From assembly GCF_041053105.1 (NCBI RefSeq), contig NZ_CP163444.1:868001-932000 (forward strand): DNA of 64,000 bases, read 5' to 3'. Below are positions 24,252 to 32,405 of this stretch, piece by piece. The stretch's first letter is position 1. Every line of letters starts with the position of its first letter. The position numbers were made by a program, and so were the translations under genes. Source of the DNA: Streptomyces sp. R44. Lineage in GTDB: Bacteria > Actinomycetota > Actinomycetes > Streptomycetales > Streptomycetaceae. The notes below the pieces were generated by a model. The model saw nothing but the letters and a program-made list of their open reading frames with translations. It made no database searches and was not told where the DNA came from.

Positions 24252-25502
24252 TCAGCCGGCCGCGGGGCCGGTCCAGTCGGCGGGAACGCGGGCGAGCCGG
24301 ACCCGCTGGGGGTGGTCGCCGACGTCGACGGAGGCCACCCGCTGCCCGGTGGCGAAGTCGATCGCGGTGACCCGGTCGGCACCGCTCTCGGAGATGACGC
24401 AGGCCTTGCCGTCGCCGCTCACGGTCGCCCAGTAGGGCTTGGAGGCGGGAACGAGGGGGCCCTGCTGGAGGGTGGCGCGGTCGACCACGGTGGCGTAGTC
24501 GTCCATCGTCCCGGCGACGCAGAGCTTGTCGCCGTCGGGGCTGATCGAAAGACCGTGGTGACGCGAGTCGTTGACCCAGGTGGTGCGGTCCGGGTCGGTC
24601 GCCGGGTTGCCGGGCAGGTTCTTGAGGCGGGTGACGCGGTCGGAGTCGACGTCGTACTCCAGGAAGCCGTTGAAGAAGGAGACCTGGAAGTAGATCCTCT
24701 TCTCGTCCGGGGTGAAGACGAGCGGGCGGACGGCGTCGGAGAGGTCGCCGCGCCCGAAGGCGTCGAGGCGGTCGCGCATGTCGATGACGCGGACCGTCTC
24801 GAAGGTGCGGGCGTCGACGACGGTGATCTTCCGGTCGCCCTTGGTCCAGTCGAGCCAGGGGGCGTCGAGCGCGGTGGTGACCTCGCCGATCGACATGTTC
24901 CAGAGCAGGCCGTCGGAGGTGAAGACGTTCTCGTGGGGCTTGTCGCCGGTCTTGAAGGAGCCGACCTGGCGTCCGGTGGCGATGTCCAGGACGTGCACGG
25001 TGTTCGCGGTGGAGGCGGAGACCGCGACGCGGGTGCCGTCGGGCGAGACGGCCATGTGGTCGGCGCGGTGACCGGCCACCGGGAAGCGCCAGTTGATGCG
25101 TCCGGTCCGCAGGTCGAGGGAGACGACGTCGGCGAAGCTGGGGCGGGAGACGACCATGGCGGAGCCGTCGGGGGTCGCGTACATGTCGTCGACGAACTGG
25201 TCGTGACCCTCGCCCGGTCCGCTGCGGACGCCGAGGAAGAAGGCGAGCTTGACGGGGTTCAGATAGATCTCGCGGAGGCGCTCCTCCTTGTCCGGGATCA
25301 CGTTCACGCGTCCGAGGCGGTGGAGGTCGCCGCGGGAGGCGATGACGTCGGCGGTTCCGTCCCAGTTGTTGCCGACGAACATCACCTCCTGGAGTCCGGC
25401 GGGGGCGGCGGCTCCGGTGCCGCCCGAGGTGGTGACGAGCGCGAGGGCGGCGGCGAGGGCTCCGAGAAAACGGCGGGTTCCGGACGGGCGGGGAGAGGGC
25501 AT
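24252..25502 (-). CDS. Exported YncE-like beta-propeller protein
   Basis: A 416-residue protein with a signal peptide (FLGALAAALALVTTSGGTGAAA). It has repeated propeller blades: VVSLDLRTGRINWRFPVAGHRADHMAVSPDGTRVAVS, VHVLDIATGRQVGSFKTGDKPH, ITVVDARTFETVRVIDM and VTAIDFATGQRVASVDVGDHPQ. Such proteins act as ligand-binding or scaffold proteins outside the membrane. ATG 25502 is preferred because GAAGAAGGA precedes it at the right distance; ATG 25520 has none. It converges on the discoidin amidohydrolase and may be functionally unrelated. Confidence 0.82.
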   Translation of the reverse strand: MPSPRPSGTRRFLGALAAALALVTTSGGTGAAAPAGLQEVMFVGNNWDGTADVIASRGDLHRLGRVNVIPDKEERLREIYLNPVKLAFFLGVRSGPGEGHDQFVDDMYATPDGSAMVVSRPSFADVVSLDLRTGRINWRFPVAGHRADHMAVSPDGTRVAVSASTANTVHVLDIATGRQVGSFKTGDKPHENVFTSDGLLWNMSIGEVTTALDAPWLDWTKGDRKITVVDARTFETVRVIDMRDRLDAFGRGDLSDAVRPLVFTPDEKRIYFQVSFFNGFLEYDVDSDRVTRLKNLPGNPATDPDRTTWVNDSRHHGLSISPDGDKLCVAGTMDDYATVVDRATLQQGPLVPASKPYWATVSGDGKACVISESGADRVTAIDFATGQRVASVDVGDHPQRVRLARVPADWTGPAAG

Positions 25503-25655
25503 GGGGGGTCCTTCTTCCATGGCACGACGACGACTTACCGGAGGTAACCATGGTCACGTCGAGCCCACAAGCCCTCCGGACGCACCCCGCCGCACCACCC
25601 GTCACGCCCGGTGCGGGATCATGGAAGCAAGCAGGCAGAAGGGACGGAACGGACG

Positions 25656-26273
25656 ATGAGGCACCGCAGTGTCGCGGACCTGATGACGCCCACCGCGGTC
25701 GCGGTGCAGCGCGGGACCTCGTTCAAGGAGATCGCGCGGATCCTCGACGAGTACGGCATCACCGCGGTCCCGGTGGTCGACGAGGAGAACCGGCCGGTGG
25801 GCGTCGTCTCCGAGGCGGACCTGCTGCGGCGGCACACGGCGAAGGACGGGCCGAGCTCGGCCGAGGCCATGATGTCGAGCCCGGCCGTGACGGCCCGGCC
25901 CTCCTGGACCGCCGTCGAGGCGGCCCGTCTGATGGAACGCCACCGGGTGAAGCGGCTCCCGGTCGTGGACGCGGACGGCCGGCTGATCGGGGTGCTCAGC
26001 CGCAGCGATCTGCTCCAGTTGTTCCTGCGGAGGGACCGCTCGATCCAGGAGGAGATCCGCGAGGACGTGATCGTGCGCATCCTGCGCCTGTCCCCCTCGG
26101 CGGTGCACATCGACGTCGACGAGGGCCGGGTGACACTCAGCGGCACCCTCGAACGCCCGGGCGTCGGCCCGGTCCTGGTCCGCCTGTGCGAGACGGTGGA
26201 CGGGGTGGTGGAGGTCGTGGACCGGATGGCGTACGGGGAGGGGCACGGCGCGCCCGATGGTGACGCTCTTTAG
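25656..26273 (+). CDS. CBS-pair protein with C-terminal BON domain
   Basis: A 205-residue protein. The first CBS motif is RSVADLMTPTAVAVQRGTSFKEIARILDEYGITAVPVVDEENRPVGVVSEADLL (about 4-58). The second is AMMSSPAVTARPSWTAVEAARLMERHRVKRLPVVDADGRLIGVLSRSDLL (about 72-124). A BON domain follows (VRILRLSPSAVHIDVDEGRVTLSGTLER). CBS pairs bind adenine nucleotides and BON domains bind membranes or other surfaces. Such proteins are often part of the actinobacterial stress response. Ribosome site: AAGGGACGGAACGG. It is divergent from the propeller gene and convergent with the next. Confidence 0.88.
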   Translation: MRHRSVADLMTPTAVAVQRGTSFKEIARILDEYGITAVPVVDEENRPVGVVSEADLLRRHTAKDGPSSAEAMMSSPAVTARPSWTAVEAARLMERHRVKRLPVVDADGRLIGVLSRSDLLQLFLRRDRSIQEEIREDVIVRILRLSPSAVHIDVDEGRVTLSGTLERPGVGPVLVRLCETVDGVVEVVDRMAYGEGHGAPDGDAL

Positions 26274-26292
26274 GCGGACCTGCTCAGGGCGT

Positions 26293-26340
26293 GCACCGGG
26301 AGCCCGGCCGCGCGTCGTCCGCCCGTCGGGCTCCCGGTGC
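26293..26340. terminator. Hairpin between convergent CBS and DUF1876 genes
   Basis: GCACCGGGAGCCCG (26293-26306) pairs perfectly with CGGGCTCCCGGTGC (26327-26340) around a 20-base loop. It lies 20 bp after the CBS gene and 14 bp after the end of the opposite gene, so it can serve both. There is no T-run. Confidence 0.75.
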
Positions 26341-26354
26341 GGGAGGCGGTTCCG

Positions 26355-26654
26355 TCAGGAGACCGCCTCCGGCCAGCCGTAGCCGGGGCCGGTGTGCTGG
26401 GGTACGGTCCCCGCGCCCACCGCCTCCATCTCCCGGTTGGCCTCCCGCATGAGCTTGCCGGCCAGGTCCTTCATGGCCCGGCTCGCGGCGAGTTCGTCGC
26501 CGATCGCCGGCACGTCCACGTCCGCCGGGTTGCACCGCGCGGAGCCGTGGCCCGTGAGGGTCGAGGTGCCGGTGCTCAGCGTGGCCTCGGCCTTCGTCCT
26601 GCCGCTGTCCTCGGTCAGTTCCAGCCCGACCGTCCATTCCAGCGTGCGGCTCAT
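26355..26654 (-). CDS. DUF1876 family protein
   Basis: A 99-residue protein, MSRTLEWTVGLELTEDSGRTKAEATL..., with the family's GHGSARCNPADVDVPAIGDELAASRAM centre. This small soluble domain is common in actinomycetes and often placed beside dsRNA-binding-like or stress genes; its role is not known to me. GAGGAGG precedes the ATG, so the start is secure although the frame is open further upstream. Confidence 0.85.
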   Translation of the reverse strand: MSRTLEWTVGLELTEDSGRTKAEATLSTGTSTLTGHGSARCNPADVDVPAIGDELAASRAMKDLAGKLMREANREMEAVGAGTVPQHTGPGYGWPEAVS

Positions 26655-26756
26655 GGTCCGCCTCCTCGCATCGCCGGGCCACGCGAGAACCGGGGCGCGG
26701 CCCCTTCCCTTGTCTCCAGGATCCATCGGCGGGGACGTAAACGCGCGGGGACGGGG

Positions 26757-27584
26757 TCAGGGCGCGCGGAAGAGTCGGGGGAAGCGGGGCGCGAGCCAGG
26801 GCTTGCGGCCCCAGCCGAGCGCCTTGCCGCGGGCGATCACCGGCCAGGGGTCGAGCCGGCCGAGGCCGAGGAGGAGGAAGGCGACCGGTTCGGTCAGGAT
26901 CGTGCAGTCGGGTCGGGCAGGCGGCTCGTGGCCGGTGCTGACCGCGCCGTCCGTGACGGTGACGCCGAAGCCCGGGCCGCCCCGGAGCCGTACGGCGAAG
27001 CTCGCGGTCAGACCGGCGACGGCGGCCGGGTCCGCGACCCGGGGCATCGCCTCGACCATGAAGGGCAGGGTGAGGACGACCCGGCGGGCGTCGAGCATGT
27101 GGGGGCGGTTCAGCGCGAGGGCGAGGTCGTAGCCGTGGCCGAGCATATGGGTCAGCAGGTACGAGCCGAGGACGGCCGGGCTCATGCGGCCGAGCGGCGT
27201 GGAGAGCGGCTCGGCCGGGTCGCGTTCCTCGACGTCCGCGAGGAACGCGGCGGCCTGGGCCGTGATCATCTCGGCCAGCGGGCCGGGAGCCCGCTCGCCG
27301 AACCCGGCGAGGGCGGCTTCGTTGGCCTCGGCGAGGCTGCCGGGGGTGCCGTCGCCGTAGGGGCGTTCACGGCCGGCGGCCAGGTCGGCCATGAGGGCGT
27401 TGGCCTGCGCCAGGTGGGCGGCGGCCTCTCCGACCGTCCAGGTCGAGCGCGGCACGGGAAGGGCCTCCGCCGGCCGTCCGCCCGGCGCCGGTGTGCGCAG
27501 GACCGCCGCGATGTCCTCGGCGGTCCCGCGTATCGCCTCGGCGAGCCCTTCGGGAAGCACCCCTGCCGTCCGCTGTGTCGTCAT
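26757..27584 (-). CDS. Mycothiol-dependent maleylpyruvate isomerase family protein
   Basis: A 275-residue DinB-like four-helix protein. It has TWTVGEAAAHLAQANALMADL near the N-terminus and GSYLLTHMLGHGYDLALAL in the third helix, where the His residues match the metal site of MDMPI-type enzymes. An SCP2-like C-terminal segment follows (PDCTILTEPVAFLLLGLGR). Family members use mycothiol for thiol transfer or isomerisation, or bind metal. The substrate is unknown. It lies 50 bp after a MerR gene in the same direction and may be its target. ATG 27584 has GAGGGGCGGA upstream. Confidence 0.8.
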   Translation of the reverse strand: MTTQRTAGVLPEGLAEAIRGTAEDIAAVLRTPAPGGRPAEALPVPRSTWTVGEAAAHLAQANALMADLAAGRERPYGDGTPGSLAEANEAALAGFGERAPGPLAEMITAQAAAFLADVEERDPAEPLSTPLGRMSPAVLGSYLLTHMLGHGYDLALALNRPHMLDARRVVLTLPFMVEAMPRVADPAAVAGLTASFAVRLRGGPGFGVTVTDGAVSTGHEPPARPDCTILTEPVAFLLLGLGRLDPWPVIARGKALGWGRKPWLAPRFPRLFRAP

Positions 27585-27634
27585 CGATCCGCCCCTCGCC
27601 GACTCCGGCGGCTCCCGCGTGGAGCGCCGGCTGG

Positions 27635-28105
27635 TCAGGGACCGTACCAGCGAGTAGCCCCGTTCGTACCGGTCGCGGCGGGAAGCTCTTCTCCACCGGC
27701 CGTGGTGGCGACGACCTCGCGGAACCGGGGACAGTCGGCGAGGTCGTCGTGGGCGCAGCCCAGCGCGCATTCGACCAGGTCGAGGCAGGCCTGTGCCTCC
27801 GCGACCCGGCGCCGGAGCTCCTCGCGGTGCGCTTCGAGCCGCCGGCGGCGGGCCCCCGGTTCCCCGGCCCGCAGCACTTCGCGGATGTCGTCGAGGGCGA
27901 GGCCCGCCCGCTTGGCCCGCAGGACGACGGCGACGCGGGTGATGTGGCTGTCGTCGTAGCGGCGGCGGCCGTGGGGGTCGCGGGCGGGTGCGAGGAGACC
28001 GGCGGACTCCCAGTGCCGCAGCACATGGGTGGCGAGACCGAACCGACCCGCGAGTTCGCCGATGCTCATCGTGGGAGGAGGGGGAGGCGTACCGCTTGAC
28101 TTCAT
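27635..28105 (-). CDS. MerR-family regulator with C-terminal cysteine cluster
   Basis: A 156-residue regulator. The HTH MSIGELAGRFGLATHVLRHWESAGLLAPARDPHGRRRYDDSHITRV begins at residue 13, followed by a dimerisation helix. The C-terminal part carries four Cys (QACLDLVECALGCAHDDLADCPRF), a possible metal or redox sensor. The start is uncertain: ATG 28105 gives a 12-residue Pro-rich leader, ATG 28068 starts at the HTH, and neither has a ribosome site. Forward and reverse ATGs share the CATG at 28103-28106, so divergent leaderless transcripts are possible. Likely targets are the divergent methyltransferase and the downstream mycothiol enzyme. Confidence 0.85.
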   Translation of the reverse strand: MKSSGTPPPPPTMSIGELAGRFGLATHVLRHWESAGLLAPARDPHGRRRYDDSHITRVAVVLRAKRAGLALDDIREVLRAGEPGARRRRLEAHREELRRRVAEAQACLDLVECALGCAHDDLADCPRFREVVATTAGGEELPAATGTNGATRWYGP

Positions 28106-28115
28106 GTCGGCATTA

Positions 28116-28129
28116 ACCACGAGCGTGGT
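28116..28129. promoter_or_regulatory. Dyad between MerR and methyltransferase genes
   Basis: ACCACGAGCGTGGT has perfect 6-bp arms (ACCACG and CGTGGT) around AG. It lies in the divergent interval of MerR and the methyltransferase, where a MerR dimer would bind. Confidence 0.55.
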
Positions 28130-28133
28130 CGCC

Positions 28134-28907
28134 ATGTCCACCACGCCTGCGGCCGGTTCGGGCCGCGACCACCGTCCTGCCCTGCTCGCCGTCCTCGACG
28201 CCGTCGACCGCGCCCCGGGAGCGGCCTCGCTGCGCGACCGCTCGTACGAGCTCCTGGGGGTGACCGCGGGGACCCGGCTGCTCGACGTGGGCTGCGGCGG
28301 AGGGCTCGCCGTCGCGGAGGCCGGCGCGCTCGGGGCCCTCGCCGCCGGTGTCGACCGGGACGGGGAGATGATCGCCGCGGCCCGGCGGCGCCACCCGGGG
28401 CACGCGTTCGCCGTCGCCGAGGCGACCGCGCTGCCCTACGAGGACGGCGCCTGGGACGCGTACCGCGCGGACAAGGTGCTGCACGAACTGCCCGATCCGG
28501 CGGCGGCGCTCGCGGAGGCGCGCCGGGTCCTCGCGCCGGGCGGGCGGGCCGTGCTCACCGGACAGGACTGGGACACCTGCGTCCTCGACGCCGAGGACGG
28601 CGCCCTGACCCGGAGGATCGTGCACGCGCGCGCGGACCTGGTGACCGGACCGCGCGTCGCGCGTCGCTTCCGCGGCCTGCTCCTGGACCACGGCTTCGAG
28701 GACGTGGCGGTGGAAGTCTCCACCGCCGTCCTCACCGACGCCCACTGGCTCCCCCTGGCGACCGGCCTGGCGGAGTCGGCGGTGCGGACGGGTGCGATCA
28801 CCCCCGAGCAGGCGGCGGCCTGGACGGCGGACCAGGCCGCCCGGGCGGCCGGGGACCGCTTCTTCCTGGCCGTCCCCGTCTTCACCGCGTCCGGCACCCG
28901 GGCGTAG
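28134..28907 (+). CDS. SAM-dependent methyltransferase
   Basis: A 257-residue class I methyltransferase. SAM motif I is TRLLDVGCGGGLAVAEAGA, the acidic end of strand 2 lies in GVDRDGEMIAAARRRHPGH, and motif post-I is AEATALPYEDGAWDAYRADKVLHELPDPAAALAEARRVLAPGG, the UbiE/COQ5-like pattern of small-molecule methyltransferases. ATG 28134 is used. ATG 28104 is in frame and would overlap the MerR start. Divergence from a Cys-rich MerR suggests induction by a thiol-reactive compound or metal, and the enzyme may detoxify it. The substrate is unknown. Confidence 0.82.
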   Translation: MSTTPAAGSGRDHRPALLAVLDAVDRAPGAASLRDRSYELLGVTAGTRLLDVGCGGGLAVAEAGALGALAAGVDRDGEMIAAARRRHPGHAFAVAEATALPYEDGAWDAYRADKVLHELPDPAAALAEARRVLAPGGRAVLTGQDWDTCVLDAEDGALTRRIVHARADLVTGPRVARRFRGLLLDHGFEDVAVEVSTAVLTDAHWLPLATGLAESAVRTGAITPEQAAAWTADQAARAAGDRFFLAVPVFTASGTRA

Positions 28908-28910
28908 GGC

Positions 28911-28985
28911 TCACACCCCGGCGTCCCACGCCCCGGCGTCTTACACCCCGGCGTCTTACACCCCGGCGTCTCACTCCCCGGCGTC
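28911..28985. repeat. Five 15-bp tandem repeats
   Basis: Five units with the core CCCCGGCGTC and a variable YYACNC start run from the methyltransferase stop to the end of the convergent oxidoreductase gene. A degenerate sixth unit overlaps that gene's stop codon. It may replace a terminator or be simple slippage. Confidence 0.75.
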
Positions 28986-29954
28986 TCACTCCCCCGTCTG
29001 TCCGCCGTCCACCGTGAGGACGAGCTTGCCGGTGGTGCGGTCGGTCTCGCCGAGGGCGTGGGCCTTGGCGGCTTCGGCGAGGGGGAAGACCGCCTCGATG
29101 TGGGGGCGGAGGGCGCCCGAGGCCACGAGGGCGGCGATGGCGTTCATGCCGGCGTGGTCGGCCTCGACGAGGAGGGTCTCCGCGCGGACTCCCTTCGCCG
29201 CCGCCCTGGCCGCGTCGTCCGGGTCGGTGGGAGGCAGCAGGGAGACGAGCGTGCCGCCGGGGCGGAGGACGTCGAAGGAGCGGGTGCGGGTGTCGCCGGA
29301 GAGCGGGTCGAGGACCATGTCGACGTCCTGGACGGCCTCGGCGAAGTCGGTGGTGCGGTAGTCGATGACCTCGTCCGCGCCGAGGGAGCGGACGAACGCG
29401 TGCTTCGCCGCGCTCGCGGTGCCGATGACGTACGCACCGCGGGCCTTGGCGATCTGGACCGCGAGGTGGCCGACGCCGCCGGCGGCCGCATGGATCAGGA
29501 CCCGCTGGCCGGGGCCGACCTGGGCCGTGTCGACGATCGCCTGGTGCGCGGTGAGCGCGGCGAGCGGCAGGGCGCCGGCCTGCACGTGGTCGATCTCGGC
29601 CGGCTTGTGGGCGAAGGCGCGGGCGGGGGCGGTCACGTACTCGGCGTGGGAGCCGACGCCGTGCGGGTACGGCAGCATCCCGAAGACCTCGTCGCCGGGC
29701 TTGAACAGGGTCACGCCGAAGCCGACGGCCTCGACGACGCCGGACACGTCCCAGCCGAGGACGAGGGGCAGGCGGTCGAGGAAGAGGGAGGAGGAGCGGT
29801 GCTTCCAGTCGGTCGGGTTGACGCCGGCCGCGCGGACGGCGACGAGGATCTGGCTGGGGCCGGGCACGGGTCGCGGGACCACGGCCTCCCGGAGGACCTC
29901 GGGGGTGCCGAGGGTGTCCTGGCTGATGGCGCGCATGGTGGGCTGATTGCTCAT
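28986..29954 (-). CDS. NADP-dependent zinc-type alcohol dehydrogenase/quinone reductase
   Basis: A 322-residue medium-chain reductase. It has GVNPTDWKHRS and LGWDVSGVVEAVG in the catalytic part and the nucleotide fold VLIHAAAGGVGHLAVQIAKARGA with GTAS after the second strand, pointing to NADPH and the quinone oxidoreductase branch without zinc ligands. It should reduce quinones or enals. It is divergent from a GlxA-type AraC regulator with a perfect dyad between the starts, so it is the likely target. Confidence 0.87.
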   Translation of the reverse strand: MSNQPTMRAISQDTLGTPEVLREAVVPRPVPGPSQILVAVRAAGVNPTDWKHRSSSLFLDRLPLVLGWDVSGVVEAVGFGVTLFKPGDEVFGMLPYPHGVGSHAEYVTAPARAFAHKPAEIDHVQAGALPLAALTAHQAIVDTAQVGPGQRVLIHAAAGGVGHLAVQIAKARGAYVIGTASAAKHAFVRSLGADEVIDYRTTDFAEAVQDVDMVLDPLSGDTRTRSFDVLRPGGTLVSLLPPTDPDDAARAAAKGVRAETLLVEADHAGMNAIAALVASGALRPHIEAVFPLAEAAKAHALGETDRTTGKLVLTVDGGQTGE

Positions 29955-29990
29955 GCCGTCCAGACTCGCCGCCCGCCCGCTCCGCGTACC

Positions 29991-30006
29991 ATGGCACGAT
30001 TGCCAT
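29991..30006. promoter_or_regulatory. Dyad in the GlxA/oxidoreductase divergent promoter
   Basis: ATGGCACGATTGCCAT has perfect 6-bp arms around CGAT. It lies 37 bp from the oxidoreductase start and 20 bp from the regulator start, well placed for an AraC-type regulator to control both. Confidence 0.65.
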
Positions 30007-30025
30007 CTTTCGAAGGGATCCTGCC

Positions 30026-30997
30026 ATGGCTGCTGTCACGGGTGACCGTCATCGTGTCGTCGTCCTCGCCCTGGACGGGGTCTACCCCTTCGAGCTGGGC
30101 ATCCCGAGCCGGGTGTTCGGCACGGTCTCCGAGCACTACGAGGTCCTGACCTGCTCGGTCGACGGCGGGCCCGTCCGTACCAACTCCGACTTCTCGGTGA
30201 CCGTCGAGCACGGACCCGAGGTGCTCGCCACGGCCGGCACCGTGATCCTTCCGCCCTTCGACATGTCCCTCCTCTCCCGCGAGCTCCCCGCCGCCCTCGC
30301 CGAGGCGCTGGCCTCGGTGCCCGCCGGAGCACGGATGGTGTCCATCTGCACGGGCGCGTTCGTCCTCGCGGCCGCCGGGCTCCTGGAGGGCCGCCCCGCC
30401 ACCACGCACTGGGCACTGGCCGCCGTCTTCCGGGACTGGTTCCCGCAGGTGGCCCTCGACGCCGACGTGCTGTTCATCGACGACGGCGAGGTGCTGACCT
30501 CGGCGGGCGCCGCGTCCGGCGTGGACGTCTGCCTGCACCTCGTACGGAAGGACCACGGCACCGCCGTCGCGAACTTCGTGGCCCGGGTGTGCGTCGTTCC
30601 GCCGTGGCGGGACGGCGGGCAGGCCCAGTACATCGAGCAGCCCGTGCCCGACACCACCGCCAACGACACCTCGGCCACCCGGCAGTGGGCGCTGGAGAAC
30701 CTGCACGAGCCGCTGGCGCTCAGCACGCTCGCCGAGCACGCCCGGATGAGCCTGCGGACCTTCGCGCGCCGGTTCAACGAGGAGGTCGGCATGAGCCCCG
30801 GCCGCTGGCTGATCCAGCAGCGGGTGGCCCGCGCCCGGCACCTCCTGGAGTCCACGGACCTCGCCGTGGACGACATCGCGGGCCAGGTCGGCTTCGTCAC
30901 CGGCACCTCGCTGCGCCAGCACCTGCACGCGGCGATCGGCGTCACCCCGCTCGCCTACCGGCGCACCTTCCGGGGCGGGACCGCCGTCCTCCCATAG
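30026..30997 (+). CDS. GlxA-family (PfpI-like plus AraC) regulator
   Basis: A 323-residue regulator. Residues 1-180 form a DJ-1/PfpI-like domain. The nucleophile-elbow position is MVSICTGAFVLAAAGLLEGRPATTHW, so the Cys is present. Residues 215-315 form two AraC helix-turn-helix motifs (LSTLAEHARMSLRTFARRFNEEVGMSPGRWLIQQRV and DIAGQVGFVTGTSLRQHLHAAIGVTPLAYRR). The PfpI domain senses small amides or aldehydes. AAGGGA precedes the ATG. The divergent reductase and the dyad fit local control. Confidence 0.88.
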   Translation: MAAVTGDRHRVVVLALDGVYPFELGIPSRVFGTVSEHYEVLTCSVDGGPVRTNSDFSVTVEHGPEVLATAGTVILPPFDMSLLSRELPAALAEALASVPAGARMVSICTGAFVLAAAGLLEGRPATTHWALAAVFRDWFPQVALDADVLFIDDGEVLTSAGAASGVDVCLHLVRKDHGTAVANFVARVCVVPPWRDGGQAQYIEQPVPDTTANDTSATRQWALENLHEPLALSTLAEHARMSLRTFARRFNEEVGMSPGRWLIQQRVARARHLLESTDLAVDDIAGQVGFVTGTSLRQHLHAAIGVTPLAYRRTFRGGTAVLP

Positions 30998-31019
30998 GTC
31001 CTGGGTAGGCTTGGCGCCC

Positions 31020-31961
31020 GTGAGGCATAAGGATTCCGATGGCGTGGCGGGCGGCGCGGGCCAGCCGCCGGCCGACCTGAACCTGCTGCGGACCTTCCTG
31101 GCGGTCTACCGCTCGGGTTCGTTCACCGCAGGCGCCGGGCTGCTCGGTCTCTCGCAGCCGACGGTGACCACCCAGATCCGCGCCCTGGAGCGGCAGACCG
31201 GCCGCGAGCTGTTCGAGCGGCTGCCGCGCGGTGTCGCCCCGACCACCGTCGCCCACGACCTCGCGGCCCGGGTCGCCGGGCCGCTCGACGCGCTGGCCGC
31301 CGCGACCGGGCACGAGGCCGCGCCGCACGAGCGGACCGCGCCCGTCCATCTCGCGGGCCCCGCCGAGCTGCTCTGCACGCGCGCCCTGCCCGCCCTCGCG
31401 CCGCTGGCGGCCGAAGGCGTACGGCTGAGGGTCAGCCCGGGCCTGACCGAGCCGCTCCTCGACGAGCTGCGCGCCGGCCGGCACGACCTGGTGATCGCCA
31501 CCTTCCGGCCGCGCGGGCGGGCACTGACCGCCGTACCGCTCACGGACGAGGAGTTCGTCCTGGTGGCGGCCCCCGGGTGGGCCGAGCGCGTCAAGGAACG
31601 CCTCGCCCTGGAGGGACCGGCGGCGCTGCATCGCGTCCCCCTGGTCACGTACGCCGAGGATCTGCCCATAGCCCGCCGCTACTGGCGGCACGTGTTCGGG
31701 GCGCGGCTGTCCTGCCCCGCCGCCGTGACGGTCCCCGATCTGCGCGGGGTGCTCGCCGCGGTCGTCGCCGGAGCGGGGTTCAGCGTCCTGCCCCGCTACC
31801 TGTGCCAGGCCGAGCTGGCCTCGGGCGCCCTCGTGCCGCTGCACGAACCCGAGGACCCGCCCATCAACACCGGCTACCTCGTCCAGCGCCCGGGCCGCCC
31901 CGACAACCCCGACGTCACCCGCGTACGGGATGTGCTGATCGAGGCGGGGCGTGCCTGGTGA
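31020..31961 (+). CDS. LysR-family transcriptional regulator
   Basis: A 313-residue LTTR. The HTH (LNLLRTFLAVYRSGSFTAGAGLLGLSQPTVTTQIRALERQTGRELFERLPRG) begins at about residue 20, and the rest is the substrate-binding fold ending in VLPRYLCQAELASGALV. GTG 31020 is chosen; a TTG 9 bases earlier is less likely. It lies 22 bp after the GlxA gene in the same direction. No divergent partner exists, so its target is unknown. Confidence 0.86.
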   Translation: MRHKDSDGVAGGAGQPPADLNLLRTFLAVYRSGSFTAGAGLLGLSQPTVTTQIRALERQTGRELFERLPRGVAPTTVAHDLAARVAGPLDALAAATGHEAAPHERTAPVHLAGPAELLCTRALPALAPLAAEGVRLRVSPGLTEPLLDELRAGRHDLVIATFRPRGRALTAVPLTDEEFVLVAAPGWAERVKERLALEGPAALHRVPLVTYAEDLPIARRYWRHVFGARLSCPAAVTVPDLRGVLAAVVAGAGFSVLPRYLCQAELASGALVPLHEPEDPPINTGYLVQRPGRPDNPDVTRVRDVLIEAGRAW

Positions 31962-32035
31962 CCGTCGGCGCAGCCGGTGACCGTCGGCGTGCCCGGTGAC
32001 CCGGGGCCACCAGCGGCTCCTGCTATAACCGGCAC

Positions 32036-32398
32036 ATGATCTACCACGTCGTGACGTCCGCCGAATGGTCCGCCCGGCCCGAGGAGCCGTACGCCCCCGC
32101 CTCCCTCGCGGAGGAGGGTTTCGTCCACTGCTCCCCCGACGAGCCGACCACGCTCGCCGTCGTCAACGCCTTCTACCGCAGCGCCTCCCGGCCGCTCCTG
32201 GTGCTCCTCCTCGACGAGAGCCGGCTCACGGCCAGGACCGAGTGGGAGGCCGCCGCGCCGACCCCGCCGCCCGGCGTCTCCGGGGAGACGCTCTTCCCGC
32301 ACGTGTTCGGGCCGATCGACCGTGCCGCCGTCGACGGGATCCTGGAGATCACCTGGGACGCGGACGGCCGGGCGACGGGTCTCGCGAAGACCGGCTGA
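32036..32398 (+). CDS. DUF952 family protein
   Basis: A 120-residue protein with the family features IYHVVTSAEW at the N-terminus, EGFVHCSPDEPTTLAVVNAFY, and FPHVFGPIDRAAV near the C-terminus. The DUF952 fold resembles ADP-ribosyl cyclase/transferase-like folds, and a biochemical role is not established as far as I know. The 74 bp upstream contain a duplicated GTGACCGTCGGCG. It converges on the two-component operon with 7 bp between stops. Confidence 0.82.
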   Translation: MIYHVVTSAEWSARPEEPYAPASLAEEGFVHCSPDEPTTLAVVNAFYRSASRPLLVLLLDESRLTARTEWEAAAPTPPPGVSGETLFPHVFGPIDRAAVDGILEITWDADGRATGLAKTG

Positions 32399-32405
32399 TC
32401 GGCCG

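Noticed and set aside
28911..28985. Possible CRISPR array because of regular repeats.
   Set aside because: Units are 15 bp and directly abutting, with no spacers and no cas genes.
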